A DNA stretch of 64,000 nucleotides from Clostridium kluyveri (GTDB taxonomy: Bacteria > Bacillota > Clostridia > Clostridiales > Clostridiaceae). Positions 7,955 to 16,554 of the stretch are shown piece by piece. The stretch lies in NCBI RefSeq assembly GCF_001902295.1, contig NZ_CP018335.1, forward strand, positions 868,001-932,000, read 5' to 3'. Numbering within the stretch: the first letter of the stretch is position 1; each line of letters starts with the position of its first letter. The position numbers and the translations under genes are program-made. The notes beneath the pieces are model-generated. The model did no database searches and had not been told where the DNA came from. It saw only the letters and a list, made by a program, of their open reading frames with translations.

Positions 7955-8010
7955 ATTACACAAAGTTCACATTGTAATTTGATAAGATAACTATAATTCT
8001 TAGATATACT
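7955..8010 (+). promoter_or_regulatory. Regulated promoter of the 8064 gene: shared 18-bp box and -10
   Basis: The box ATTACACAAAGTTCACAT (7955-7972) is followed after exactly 32 bases by TATACT (8005-8010). On the other strand the box reads TGTGAA-N5-TGTAAT, a near match to the direct-repeat site of WalR/PhoP-type regulators. The same arrangement occurs at three other local promoters. No consensus -35 is present, which suggests dependence on an activator. Confidence 0.65.
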
Positions 8011-8063
8011 ATTAAGTAGTAACAAACAAATAGTAACAAACAAAAATTTAAGGGGGACCAAGA

Positions 8064-8271
8064 ATGTTAAAAATGAAGTACAAATTGCTTTCAGCTTTAG
8101 TACTTGCAGCGCCACTACTAGTAAATACAGGAATTGTCACAACAGTACATGCATGTGACAGCAGTAATAATACCAATATCTACTGATTCAAAAGATGATA
8201 AACATGTATCTAATGATTTTAAACATAATGATTCTGCATCTAATAATTCAGGACACAAGCATTCAAAATAA
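8064..8271 (+). pseudogene. Secreted small protein of the MLKxKYKLLS family, apparently frameshifted
   Basis: ATG 8064 with GGGGGA upstream opens MLKMKYKLLSALVLAAP, almost identical to the signal peptides at 11882-12295 and 12739-13275. Cleavage is expected after TTVHA. The frame stops at 8186 after 40 codons. A +1 shift near 8155 instead continues in a frame rich in Asp, Asn, His and Ser to TAA at 8271, ending GHKHSK. That tail reads like a real hydrophilic C-terminus, so a frameshift is likely; a 40-residue product is the alternative. None of the repeats of the other two family members is present. Confidence 0.55.
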
Positions 8272-8333
8272 AGGTATAATTAAGCTATATCTTAAGACTA
8301 TATTTAATGATGTCTATGGTCTTGTTGAACTAT

Positions 8334-8380
8334 AAAAATATTGTAGGAATATATAAGAACAAAATATATTCCTACAATAA
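8334..8380 (-). terminator. Terminator for the histidine kinase transcript
   Basis: A perfect 16-bp stem, TATTGTAGGAATATAT (8339-8354) with its complement (8364-8379). On the minus strand it is followed by TTTTTA, so it ends transcription coming from the kinase genes. Confidence 0.75.
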
Positions 8381-8384
8381 CTGT

Positions 8385-9740
8385 TTAGCATAAATTTGGA
8401 TACTTAATTATAAAACTTACACCATTTGATCTATTTACTGCTTTGATATCTCCTTTGTAAAAGTTAATTATTTTTTTTGATATAGCAAGTCCAAGGCCGA
8501 AATTCCCTTTTTTATCTTTATACATGCTGTCAAATATGCGGTCTATATCATTATTTCTAATGGTATTTCCGTCATTATAAATTTCAAGAACAGCAAAATT
8601 ATTTTCTTCCTTTAGTGTTATTTTTATAGTAGTTTTTGCATATCTTAATGCATTATCCAGTACATTTTCTATAGAAATTATCACTTTTTCTCTATTGCCC
8701 CAAATAATGCTTTCTTTGATATTTAAATCCCATACAATGTCATTGTTAAATGTTTTAAACCTGTGTATTATTTTATTAAGAATATCCTGTAGATTTGTAT
8801 CTTTATTCTCTATATTGTTTTCTAGCATATAATCTAGAGTATTTAAATATAATATTTGTTTGATTTTTTTCTCAAGATATATAGCTTCATTTTTTATTAT
8901 TTCAGCTGTTTTTTCAATAGAGTCTATATATAAGCCCTCTATAATGGCTTCCGCATGACTCATAATAACCATAACTGGTGTTTTCAAATCATGGGATATA
9001 CTTTGAAAAAATAATTTTTCATTTTCCTCAGCATACTTTAATTTTTTTTGCATTATATTCATAGAATTTGCAAGATTCCCAATTTCATCATTACTCCTTA
9101 TTCTAATTGGTTCCCCCCAATGTTTATTAGCTATTTTCTTAGTATAGTCTTCTAATTCTTTAAGAGGCTTTGAAATGTATCCTGCAACGAGTTTTGAGGT
9201 AAAAAAAGCTATAAAAATAAATATAATGCCTGTTAAAATAGCTTCATAAAGTACAGTTTTATCTAAAGAATATGGCATATAGGTAATAAAATATGATTTT
9301 TCTGAAGGTTGACTTTTTATTGGGCTTATTATAAAAAGAAACTCGGTATTATTGTAATTCTCTTTAAATTGGGTTTGGGAGTTATTTACGTACTTGATAA
9401 AACTTGTTAACCATTTTCCTTCTTTATTCTCCAATGAATCTGGTTGGTCATTAGGAGCATTTATATTTATTGTCTGAGTTGTAGTTCCATTAATATGGAC
9501 GATTAAGTTTTTAATATTTACAAGATTTTTTAATTTATCAAATCTTAAAGGATCTTCAAAATTACCATTTTTTACTAATATATTGTGGGCTGCTGCTAAA
9601 TCCTGAATTTTAGAATTTTCATCAAAAATTCTGAAAGCTACTAAATATAGAAGTGAAATGCAGCATATTATTATAAGAATGATAATTGTAAATGTTACCC
9701 ATATTCTTAACATCAATGATTTCATTTTAAATACCTTCAT
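8385..9740 (-). CDS. Sensor histidine kinase
   Basis: A 451-residue membrane sensor kinase, partner of the response regulator at 10922-11608. It has TM1 at about 12-35, an extracellular sensor of about 130 residues, TM2 at about 165-185, and a HAMP domain ending near 240. The HisKA H-box is FFQSISHDLKTPVMV, followed by the N-box NVLDNALRYA and the ATP lid FGLGLAISKKI. The first codons MKVFK match the start of the relic kinase upstream, supporting the ATG at 9740; an ATG at 9725 is the alternative. It has its own promoter with the shared box. What it senses is unknown. Confidence 0.92.
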   Translation of the reverse strand: MKVFKMKSLMLRIWVTFTIIILIIICCISLLYLVAFRIFDENSKIQDLAAAHNILVKNGNFEDPLRFDKLKNLVNIKNLIVHINGTTTQTININAPNDQPDSLENKEGKWLTSFIKYVNNSQTQFKENYNNTEFLFIISPIKSQPSEKSYFITYMPYSLDKTVLYEAILTGIIFIFIAFFTSKLVAGYISKPLKELEDYTKKIANKHWGEPIRIRSNDEIGNLANSMNIMQKKLKYAEENEKLFFQSISHDLKTPVMVIMSHAEAIIEGLYIDSIEKTAEIIKNEAIYLEKKIKQILYLNTLDYMLENNIENKDTNLQDILNKIIHRFKTFNNDIVWDLNIKESIIWGNREKVIISIENVLDNALRYAKTTIKITLKEENNFAVLEIYNDGNTIRNNDIDRIFDSMYKDKKGNFGLGLAISKKIINFYKGDIKAVNRSNGVSFIIKYPNLC

Positions 9741-9743
9741 AAA

Positions 9744-9775
9744 CTTACAACCACCTTAACCTAAGAATTACTTGA
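9744..9775 (+). repeat. Right-end relic of the structured repeat
   Basis: The stretch ACAACCACCTTAACCTAAG followed by AATTACTTGAT matches the right end of the full copies, but nothing recognisable precedes it. It lies between the kinase start codon and its promoter. Confidence 0.4.
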
Positions 9776-9787
9776 TTAGTTAAAAAA

Positions 9788-9843
9788 ATTATAGCTAATA
9801 ATTGTGGCTATAATATGTAATAACTATGTGAACTTTATGGAAT
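9788..9843 (-). promoter_or_regulatory. Regulated promoter of the histidine kinase gene
   Basis: On the minus strand the box ATTCCATAAAGTTCACAT (9843 to 9826) is followed after 32 bases by TATAAT (9793 to 9788), the same geometry as at three other promoters here. The kinase start is about 48 bases further on. This suggests autoregulation of the two-component system. Confidence 0.65.
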
Positions 9844-9872
9844 CCTTTAAACATAAACAAGCAATCATCATT

Positions 9873-10935
9873 CTATTGATGACTGCTTTTAATTGGATAC
9901 CTAATTATAAAACTTACCCCTTGTTCTCTGTTTACTGCCTTGATATCTCCATCATAGAAATTTATTATTTTCTTTGATATAGCAAGTCCTAACCCAAAAT
10001 TACCATTTGTATCTTTGTACATATTGTCAAATATACGTTCTATATCCTCAATTTTAATATTATTTCCATCATTATAAATTTCAAGGACAGCAAAATCAGC
10101 ATCTTTCTTTAATATTATTTTTATAGTAGTCTTTACGTATCTTAGTGCATTGTCTAATATGTTTTCTATAGAAATCTTTACCTGTTCTTTATTTGCAAAA
10201 ATGATACTTTTAGTAATTTCTACTTTCCAATCAATATTAACATTAAATATTTGAAATCTATTTAACATATCATTAATCAGTTCTTGTAAGTTTATGTCTT
10301 CATTTTCTGAATCATTTTCTAATATATATTCAAATGTATTCAAATATAATATTTGCTTGATTTTTTTTTCAAGATCTATAGCTTCATTTTTTATTATTTC
10401 AGCTGTTTTTTCGATGGTATCTATATATACACCTTCTATAATAGCCTCTGCATGACTCATAATAACCATAACTGGTGTTTTTAAATCATGAGACATACTT
10501 TGAAAAAACAGCTTCTTATTTTCTTCATCATATTTCAGTCTTTTCTGCATCATATTTATAGAATTTACAAGATTTTCGATTTCATCATTACTTTTTATTT
10601 TAATTGGTTCACCCCAATGCTTGTCAGCTATTCTTTGGGTATAGTCTTCTAATTCTTTGAGGGGTTGTGATATATGTTGTGAAACTAGCTTTGAAGTAAA
10701 AAATGATATAACAATGAACACAATCCCTAGAAGAATAATTTTATAGAAGATCTTATTATCTAAAAAATATGGCACATAAGTAATTAAACATAATTTATGA
10801 GAAACTTGACCTAAATGTACATTTATCATCATAATCGCCTTACCTTATTTTTATCTATATCAATAATCAAATTTTGTGTATTAATGAGATTTTTAATTTA
10901 TTAAAGCCTAATGAGTTTGCTTTAAATATTTTCAT
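9873..10935 (-). pseudogene. Duplicate histidine kinase lacking its sensor domain
   Basis: The frame 9873-10832 (319 codons) keeps TM2, HAMP, the H-box SMSHDLKTPVMV, the N-box and the ATP lid, and is close to the kinase at 8385-9740. Upstream, an ATG at 10935 overlaps the regulator stop and begins MKIFK, like the intact paralogue. It then jumps to LGFNKLK, which aligns near residue 65 of the paralogue, and breaks by loss of one A in a poly-A run. Thus TM1 and about half of the sensor are deleted and the N-terminus is out of frame. A sensor-less kinase could still be made from an internal start. Confidence 0.8.
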
Positions 10936-11608
10936 GACTGTTGACCAATTTATAACCATATCCATATATTGTTTCTATAGTTAACTTATTCACTTTTTTT
11001 CTAAGCCTTCTTATGGTATCATCTACTACTCGACTAGAACCAAAATAATTATTACCCCAAACATTTGTTAAAATTTGTTCTCTTAAAGTTAAACTATTTT
11101 TGTTTTCAATAAGATAACTTAATAAATCAAATTCTTTACTGGTAAGTCTAAGTTCTTTGCCTTTGAATAAGACTGTTCTCTGTTTTTTATTAATTAAGTA
11201 TTGTCCAATTTGTATGTTTAAATTTTGTGTTTCACTAGTAGTACCATAAATTTTTTCAATAAGATTATTGGTTCGTATAACTAATTCTCTAGGTAAAAAC
11301 GGTTTTGATAAATAATCATCACTGCCAAGCTCTAATCCCACCACTCTGTCAAATTCTTCATTTTTTGCGGATATAAATATAACAGGCGTATTTTCGTTAT
11401 TTTCTTTTATGCATTTAATTAATGCATAACCATTTATATCGGGAAGCATTATATCTAATATCCAAAGGTCTGGCATATCTTTTATTCTGTTTTTTGCACA
11501 GCTTCCATCAGAAAAAGTAGTTACATCATAGCCTTCATTTTTGAGATATTTCTCAAGTAAAATGTTTAAATTAAATTCGTCCTCAACCAAATATATCTTT
11601 TTAGACAA
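10922..11608 (-). CDS. Response regulator, OmpR/PhoB family
   Basis: A DNA-binding response regulator of about 228 residues. The receiver domain has the acidic pair VEDE, phospho-acceptor Asp in LWILDIMLPD, SAK and the KPF switch segment. The C-terminal winged helix includes LTSKEFDLLSYL and RVVDDTIRRLRKKV. GTG at 11617 opens the frame, but GAGGTGA lies five bases before a TTG at 11608, making that the likely start. The gene overlaps the start of the relic kinase (ATGA-type coupling). It is the best candidate to bind the four shared promoter boxes. Confidence 0.93.
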   Translation of the reverse strand: MSKKIYLVEDEFNLNILLEKYLKNEGYDVTTFSDGSCAKNRIKDMPDLWILDIMLPDINGYALIKCIKENNENTPVIFISAKNEEFDRVVGLELGSDDYLSKPFLPRELVIRTNNLIEKIYGTTSETQNLNIQIGQYLINKKQRTVLFKGKELRLTSKEFDLLSYLIENKNSLTLREQILTNVWGNNYFGSSRVVDDTIRRLRKKVNKLTIETIYGYGYKLVNSHENI

Positions 11609-11881
11609 TTTTATCACCTCAACTTAAATTAGTATTATAGTTGAGTAAAATTCTAAGGTTTTTATTTTAATAGGTTCGTAATTCCAATTAAAGGATATTT
11701 TCATTGAACCATATAGTAAGTACATAATTGTAATTATATGGTTATAAATAAAATTAGAGAGAAGTTTTTAATAACTTCCCCCTAGTTTTTATGTGTTATA
11801 TTCATCAAAATATTATTTGACTAAAGTTTATATATTTATTTAAAATGTTTTAATTCAATAAAGTTGTTACTATAATAAACT

Positions 11882-12295
11882 TTATTTAGAGGGATTGTAT
11901 GGTTTTATATTATATGTCTGATTATGCGCTGGTATTTGCCAGCTAGAACCCCAGCCGCTAAATGCATTCAATATAGATATAGCTTGACTTTGTGTTATAG
12001 TTCCTGCTGCCACTAAAGCATCTAATTGAGCCTTAAAAGTTTCTCTTGTTGTTATTTTATTATTATAATATAGATTCAATATTATATTTTCTTGGTTTGA
12101 ACTTATAGTTCTTGCTGCCACTAATCCATCTAATTTAGTTTTAAAGTTTTCAAAAGAAAAGTGAGATTTATAAATTATGTTAGTCTTTGCATTATTAACA
12201 GGAGATGCTTGTACTGTTGTGGCAATTCCTGTATTTACTAATAGTGGTGCTGCAAGCACTAAAACTGAAAGTAATTTGTACTTCATTTTTAACAT
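11882..12295 (-). CDS. Secreted two-repeat protein (137 aa)
   Basis: A short exported protein of unknown function. The signal peptide MLKMKYKLLSVLVLAAPLLV ends around TTVQA, with cleavage before S-P-V. The mature part holds two related repeats of about 33 residues, each of the form FxxKLDxLVAAxTIxxxQxxxIL (about 48-80 and 84-113), then FSGWGSSWQIPA and a short polar tail. The repeats look like paired helices, faintly SHOCT-like. RBS TAGGAGG is well placed. It shares its promoter box and signal peptide with the genes at 12739-13275 and 8064. Confidence 0.8.
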   Translation of the reverse strand: MLKMKYKLLSVLVLAAPLLVNTGIATTVQASPVNNAKTNIIYKSHFSFENFKTKLDGLVAARTISSNQENIILNLYYNNKITTRETFKAQLDALVAAGTITQSQAISILNAFSGWGSSWQIPAHNQTYNIKPYNPSK

Positions 12296-12367
12296 TTCTG
12301 ATACCTCCTAATTTTTTATCACAATAATATGTGGTAAATTGTTTTATTTAACTTTTCCTTTAAAAAA

Positions 12368-12423
12368 ATTATAACTGACGATTGTGGGCTCAGTATCAAA
12401 TAGTTATGTGAAGTTTATGTAAT
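12368..12423 (-). promoter_or_regulatory. Regulated promoter of the 137-aa secreted protein
   Basis: On the minus strand ATTACATAAACTTCACAT (12423 to 12406) is followed after 32 bases by TATAAT (12373 to 12368). The start codon is 73 bases beyond. Confidence 0.65.
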
Positions 12424-12466
12424 TTACAATTTAACTTATAAAACCTTATATAGGATAAAAAATAAA

Positions 12467-12493
12467 CTGTTGCATAAATTAATTATGCAACAG
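12467..12493 (-). terminator. Hairpin and T-rich tract, probable terminator
   Basis: A perfect 11-bp stem, CTGTTGCATAA (12467-12477) with TTATGCAACAG (12483-12493). On the minus strand it is followed by TTTATTTTTTAT, so it would end the transcript of the 12739-13275 gene after it has passed through repeat copy C. Confidence 0.6.
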
Positions 12494-12589
12494 CCTCTTG
12501 ACAGTTTAAGAAATAATTTGCTTCTTAACACAACCATATTTTATTTTTGCTTATGTGATATTGTTTTATAAATGTAATTAATTTTTAAT

Positions 12590-12738
12590 TTATCCGAAGG
12601 CTACCATTGCTAATACTCTCATTCTTCTTCAAAGGGGGGATAAGCACTGCTACACCCCTGGATAAGTTCTTCTAAGGTTCAGCTGGAGAAAGGTATTCCT
12701 TACAAGCAAACTCCACCTGAGCCTAAGAATCACTTGAT
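12590..12738 (+). repeat. Structured repeat element, copy C (short form)
   Basis: A 149-bp copy from TTATCCG to CACTTGAT. It has the closing GGATAA and the final hairpin GGTTCAGCTGGAG with CTCCACCTGAGCC. Its right end abuts the stop codon (12739-12741) of the secreted-protein gene on the minus strand. The gap 12296-12738 otherwise holds only the promoter box and the hairpin at 12467-12493. Confidence 0.8.
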
Positions 12739-13275
12739 TTAATGAACATTAGTTTGTCCAGCCACATTAGGTGCAGAATTACCATTTTGTACTTTATCCT
12801 TATTAGTTACTGTGTTATTATTTTTTGCCTTATCTTTATTAGATGATGGTGTGGTATTTTTTGTCTTATCAATTATTTTTTGGTTATCATGTGAGTCTTT
12901 AGATGGAGCCGGTATTTTCCAGGTAGAACCCCAGCCGCTAAATGTATTTAATATGAATACTGCTTGACTTTGTGTTATAGTTCCTGCTGCCACTAAAGCA
13001 TCTAGTTGAGCTTTAAAAGTTTCTCTTGTTGTTATGTTACCATTATAATATAGATTTAATATTATATTTTCCTGGCTTGAATTTATAGTCCCTGATGCAA
13101 CTAAGGCGTCTAGTTTGGATTTAAAATTTGCAAAAGAGTAAGAGGATTTATAAACTATACTGGCCTTTGCATTATTAACAGAAGATGCTTGTACCGTTGT
13201 GGCAATCCCTGTATTTACTAGTAATGGTGCTGCAAGTACTAAAGCTGAAAGTAATTTGTATCTTGTTTTTAACAT
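12739..13275 (-). CDS. Secreted two-repeat protein (178 aa)
   Basis: A paralogue of the 137-residue secreted protein. It has a nearly identical signal peptide (MLKTRYKLLSALVLAAPLLV) and the same two helical repeats FKSKLDALVASGTI... and FKAQLDALVAAGTI..., then FSGWGSTWKIPAP. It adds a low-complexity C-terminal tail of about 45 residues rich in Lys, Asn, Asp and Thr, suited to wall or matrix association. RBS AGGAGG lies upstream of ATG 13275. Its function is unknown. Its stop codon lies at the edge of repeat copy C. Confidence 0.8.
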   Translation of the reverse strand: MLKTRYKLLSALVLAAPLLVNTGIATTVQASSVNNAKASIVYKSSYSFANFKSKLDALVASGTINSSQENIILNLYYNGNITTRETFKAQLDALVAAGTITQSQAVFILNTFSGWGSTWKIPAPSKDSHDNQKIIDKTKNTTPSSNKDKAKNNNTVTNKDKVQNGNSAPNVAGQTNVH

Positions 13276-13339
13276 TTCTAATACCTCCTAAAATTTTTAT
13301 TATACAGTAATTTCTTTTAATTTTTTCTTTTCAATACAA

Positions 13340-13395
13340 ATTATAATTAGGGACTATGACTATGATATGACAGAGCAATGTGAAATCTGTGTAAT
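13340..13395 (-). promoter_or_regulatory. Regulated promoter of the 178-aa secreted protein
   Basis: On the minus strand ATTACACAGATTTCACAT (13395 to 13378) is followed after 32 bases by TATAAT (13345 to 13340). The start codon is about 64 bases further downstream. Confidence 0.65.
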
Positions 13396-13441
13396 TTGAA
13401 TAGGTAAGATTTTTAGAAAAATATGCTTTAAATATCATATA

Positions 13442-14332
13442 TTATTTGTTTGAAGATATGTTAAAATCCATTTCTGCAATAATTACAGACAAAAATATTA
13501 TGCTTGCTCCCAGCACCATATTTAAGGTGAATATTTCTTTCAAAAATATCACTGAAAAAATGGCACCAAATACGGATTCAAGAGATAATAGTATGCCTAC
13601 ATGATTAGGGTTAGTATATTTTTGAGCTATGTTTTGTATTAAAAAAGCCACCATAGTACTGAAAATTATTAAATATGAAAGTGAAAATAAGGCATTTCCA
13701 GGTATTTTGTTTAAATTAGGTTCGAATATAACGGCAAATATAATTGAAAGAATGCCTGCAGAGAACATCTGCAATACAGATAATATTATAGGATTTGATT
13801 TTCTGGCAAAACAGGCTATGGAAATTATATGTGATGCAAATAATACTGCACTTAGGAGAGTAAGCCAGTCACCTATAGTCATATCTAAATGCATCCCAGG
13901 TTTTAAGCTTAGCATAAATATTCCTATAAGAGAAACTATAGCAGAAACTAGGACATTCAGTTTAGGTTTTGTTTTAAATATCTTCCAGTATATAAAGGGA
14001 AGTATAATTACATAAACTGAAGTCAAAAAAGACTGTTTGCTTGCAGTAGTGTAATTAAGACCTATAGTTTGGGTAGCAAAGGCCAAAAATAAAAATATGC
14101 CTATTACAAAACCGCGAACAACATCTTCTATAGATGTTTTTATAACTATTTTTAAAAATATAGCTGAAATTAATATTCCAGCACATAGAAATCTTATAGC
14201 CATCATATAAAAAGGGGTTACATTATTTAAAGCATTTTTAGTGGCAGTATAGCCTCCTCCCCATAACATGGCCGCAAATAATAAAGATAAATCTGCCATT
14301 ATGGTTTTATTTATAATTTTTGATATTTTCAT
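13442..14332 (-). CDS. EamA/DMT-family transporter
   Basis: A 296-residue polytopic membrane protein with about ten hydrophobic segments arranged as two EamA repeats. The first begins LLFAAMLWGGGYTATKNAL and the second near TIGDWLTLLSAVLFASHI. Members export or import small metabolites, often amino acids or their derivatives, and the substrate cannot be inferred. The start ATG 14332 has GAGGT upstream. It stands alone. Confidence 0.88.
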   Translation of the reverse strand: MKISKIINKTIMADLSLLFAAMLWGGGYTATKNALNNVTPFYMMAIRFLCAGILISAIFLKIVIKTSIEDVVRGFVIGIFLFLAFATQTIGLNYTTASKQSFLTSVYVIILPFIYWKIFKTKPKLNVLVSAIVSLIGIFMLSLKPGMHLDMTIGDWLTLLSAVLFASHIISIACFARKSNPIILSVLQMFSAGILSIIFAVIFEPNLNKIPGNALFSLSYLIIFSTMVAFLIQNIAQKYTNPNHVGILLSLESVFGAIFSVIFLKEIFTLNMVLGASIIFLSVIIAEMDFNISSNK

Positions 14333-14528
14333 TTATATACCTCATTTTAAGTAAAGTGTTTGGAATAGGATATTTTGTTTCTTCATATATTTTACAATTG
14401 TATTTTATATACATTTATATTTTATGTCAAATAATTTGATTTTTCAAATTTATCACTGAATTCTCCCAGAAATTAATGATTATGAAATAGTTTTCTTTAA
14501 GTGGTATAATAATTTTATTACATGCTTT

Positions 14529-14620
14529 TTATCCTAAGATCCTGTTTCTAATGATTTATATTTTTTAAAAAAGGGGGATAAACAATTGCATCTTCGGATA
14601 AAATTATTAGTATTCTAAGA
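14529..14620 (+). repeat. Diverged copy of the structured repeat, upstream of pepD
   Basis: TTATCC at 14529 and GGATAA at 14596-14601 frame a segment containing AAAGGGGGATAAACAATTGC, which resembles AAAGGGGGGATAAGCACTGC of copy C. It is followed by TATTCTAAG, as in the long-form cassette. The final hairpin is missing. The remaining gap 14333-14528 is AT-rich with no feature I can name. Confidence 0.4.
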
Positions 14621-14636
14621 AAGAAGGATGATTGAT

Positions 14637-16097
14637 ATGAGTAGAGTATTGCAAAATATTGAACCAACTGAAGTGTTTAAGTACTTTGAAGAAATTAGCA
14701 GTATACCAAGAGAATCCGGAAATGAAAAAGAAATAAGTGATTATTTGGTTTCTTTTGCAAAAAAGCATAATTTAGAAGTTATGCAGGATAAGGATCTAAA
14801 TGTGGTTATAAGAAAAAAAGGGTCTAGGGGATATGAAAATAGCCAGGGGGTAATATTACAGGGACATATGGATATGGTATGCGAAAAAAATTCAGGAGTA
14901 GAACATGATTTCACCAAGGATCCGCTGAAATTAAAGATAGTAGATGATATGATATATGCTGCAGGTACAACCCTTGGAGGGGATGACGGTATAGCAGTTG
15001 CCATGGGGCTTGCCGTTTTAGCGTCTAATGGCATATCTCATCCTCCAATGGAATTACTGGTTACTACTTCAGAGGAAACTGGCATGAATGGAGCTATAGG
15101 ATTGAATCCTGAAAGTATAAAGGGAAAAATTCTTATAAATATAGATTCAGAAGAAGAGGGGGTATTACTTGTAAGTTGTGCTGGGGGGTGTTCAGCTAAA
15201 GCAAGTATTCCTATAGAATGGAATAATCCAGATAAAGATGATAAGGCCTTTTCCATAAGAATTGAAGGTTTAAAAGGGGGTCATTCCGGTGCAGAAATAC
15301 ACAAAGGCAGGGCAAATTCAAATAAGCTTATGGCTCGTGTGCTTAAAAATCTAAGAGAGAATGTAGATTTTAAAATATCTAAAATATCAGGAGGCTCTAA
15401 ACATAATGTCATAGCTTCTGATTCAGAGGCTGTTTTAGTGTTATGTTCTAAATATGAATCTGTCATGAAAAATGAAGTGGCAAATTTGCAAAAAGTACTA
15501 AAAGACGAGTTTAAAACTTCAGATTCAGATTTGAAAATAGAAGTAGAATCCCTAGATATATTACCAGAAAAAGTTATGTCCAATGATACTATAGAGAATG
15601 TAATTAATTTTATGTATTTAATCCCTAATGGAGTTCAAAGTATGAGTATAGACATAGAGGGACTTGTGGAGAGCTCACTAAATTTAGGTACAGTTGTAAC
15701 CGGAGAGAACAGTGTGGAGTGCTTAAGTTCAATAAGGAGTTCTGTGAGAAGTTTAAGAGATAATATATTTAATATCATAGTTACTATAGGAAATTTTACA
15801 AAAGCTAAAGTGGAGTCTGAATCAAGTTATCCAGAATGGAAATATAGAGATGATTCTAAAATAAGAGAAGTTATGGTAGAAGTATATGAGAGATTATTTG
15901 GGAAAAAACCGTTAATAAGTGCAATTCATGCAGGACTTGAATGTGGAATTTTTTCAGAAAAATTTAATGGTCAATTAGATATGATATCCATGGGACCTAA
16001 TATTTTAGATATTCATAGTCCAGATGAACATTTAAGCATATCTTCCACACAGAGAACATGGAAGTACTTATTGGAGGTATTAAAAGAACTCAAATAG
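14637..16097 (+). CDS. pepD: Aminoacyl-histidine dipeptidase (PepD, M20C family)
   Basis: A cytosolic zinc dipeptidase that cleaves Xaa-His and related dipeptides, 486 residues. Metal-binding and catalytic motifs are present: GHMDMVCEK, GGDDGIAVA, SEETGMNGA and a C-terminal HAGLECG. The lid segment GGHSGAEIHKGRAN is typical of PepD. The ATG at 14628 abuts the AGAAGG box, while the ATG at 14637 is nine bases away and is preferred. It ends at a strong terminator. Confidence 0.94.
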   Translation: MSRVLQNIEPTEVFKYFEEISSIPRESGNEKEISDYLVSFAKKHNLEVMQDKDLNVVIRKKGSRGYENSQGVILQGHMDMVCEKNSGVEHDFTKDPLKLKIVDDMIYAAGTTLGGDDGIAVAMGLAVLASNGISHPPMELLVTTSEETGMNGAIGLNPESIKGKILINIDSEEEGVLLVSCAGGCSAKASIPIEWNNPDKDDKAFSIRIEGLKGGHSGAEIHKGRANSNKLMARVLKNLRENVDFKISKISGGSKHNVIASDSEAVLVLCSKYESVMKNEVANLQKVLKDEFKTSDSDLKIEVESLDILPEKVMSNDTIENVINFMYLIPNGVQSMSIDIEGLVESSLNLGTVVTGENSVECLSSIRSSVRSLRDNIFNIIVTIGNFTKAKVESESSYPEWKYRDDSKIREVMVEVYERLFGKKPLISAIHAGLECGIFSEKFNGQLDMISMGPNILDIHSPDEHLSISSTQRTWKYLLEVLKELK

Positions 16098-16140
16098 ATT
16101 TAAATTATATCATTAAATTGTCTTGATATTATATTTATGA

Positions 16141-16178
16141 TATCCTCCAGCTTTTTTAACTGGAGGATAATTATTTTA
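16141..16178 (+). terminator. Intrinsic terminator after pepD
   Basis: A perfect 10-bp stem, TATCCTCCAG (16141-16150) with CTGGAGGATA (16160-16169), is followed by ATTATTTT. It may also stop the converging DUF1634 transcript. Confidence 0.75.
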
Positions 16179-16185
16179 AATTCAC

Positions 16186-16554
16186 TTACTTTTCTATAAA
16201 AAAGCTTAGTATAAGTATTAAAAGTACCAATGTGGTAATTTTCACATATAAGAAGTCTTCTTCTTTTAAAAATACTAGTATAGATATTGCCACCCGCAGC
16301 ATAGGTATCAGTATTAAGGCTAATAGTCCTAACATTATAATGGCATAGGGTTTTAAATAAATACTATCTTTTAATATTTCCAGGGGTGAAGTAGGATAAT
16401 AGTTAGGTGAATATCCCGTATAACCTAATGTTAAAAACATTATAAGACCTGTAAGTATTATAATTGAACTTAGTATTATTCCTATTCTTAAAAAAATTCC
16501 TATTATTAATTCTATATTATATGTATCTTTTTTATTAGTGGTATGTTTTTTCAT
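16186..16554 (-). CDS. DUF1634 membrane protein
   Basis: A 122-residue protein with three hydrophobic segments (about 16-45, 72-92, 100-119) and the PTSPLEILK loop typical of DUF1634. Such proteins nearly always accompany TauE/SafE-type anion transporters and may be an accessory subunit. Its ATG overlaps the transporter stop codon (TAATG), so translation is coupled. Confidence 0.87.
   Translation of the reverse strand: MKKHTTNKKDTYNIELIIGIFLRIGIILSSIIILTGLIMFLTLGYTGYSPNYYPTSPLEILKDSIYLKPYAIIMLGLLALILIPMLRVAISILVFLKEEDFLYVKITTLVLLILILSFFIEK

Noticed and set aside
8064..13275. Bacteriocin or quorum peptide system (two-component system plus small secreted peptides)
   Set aside because: The secreted proteins have ordinary Sec signal peptides and helical repeats, with no double-glycine leader, ABC exporter or immunity gene.
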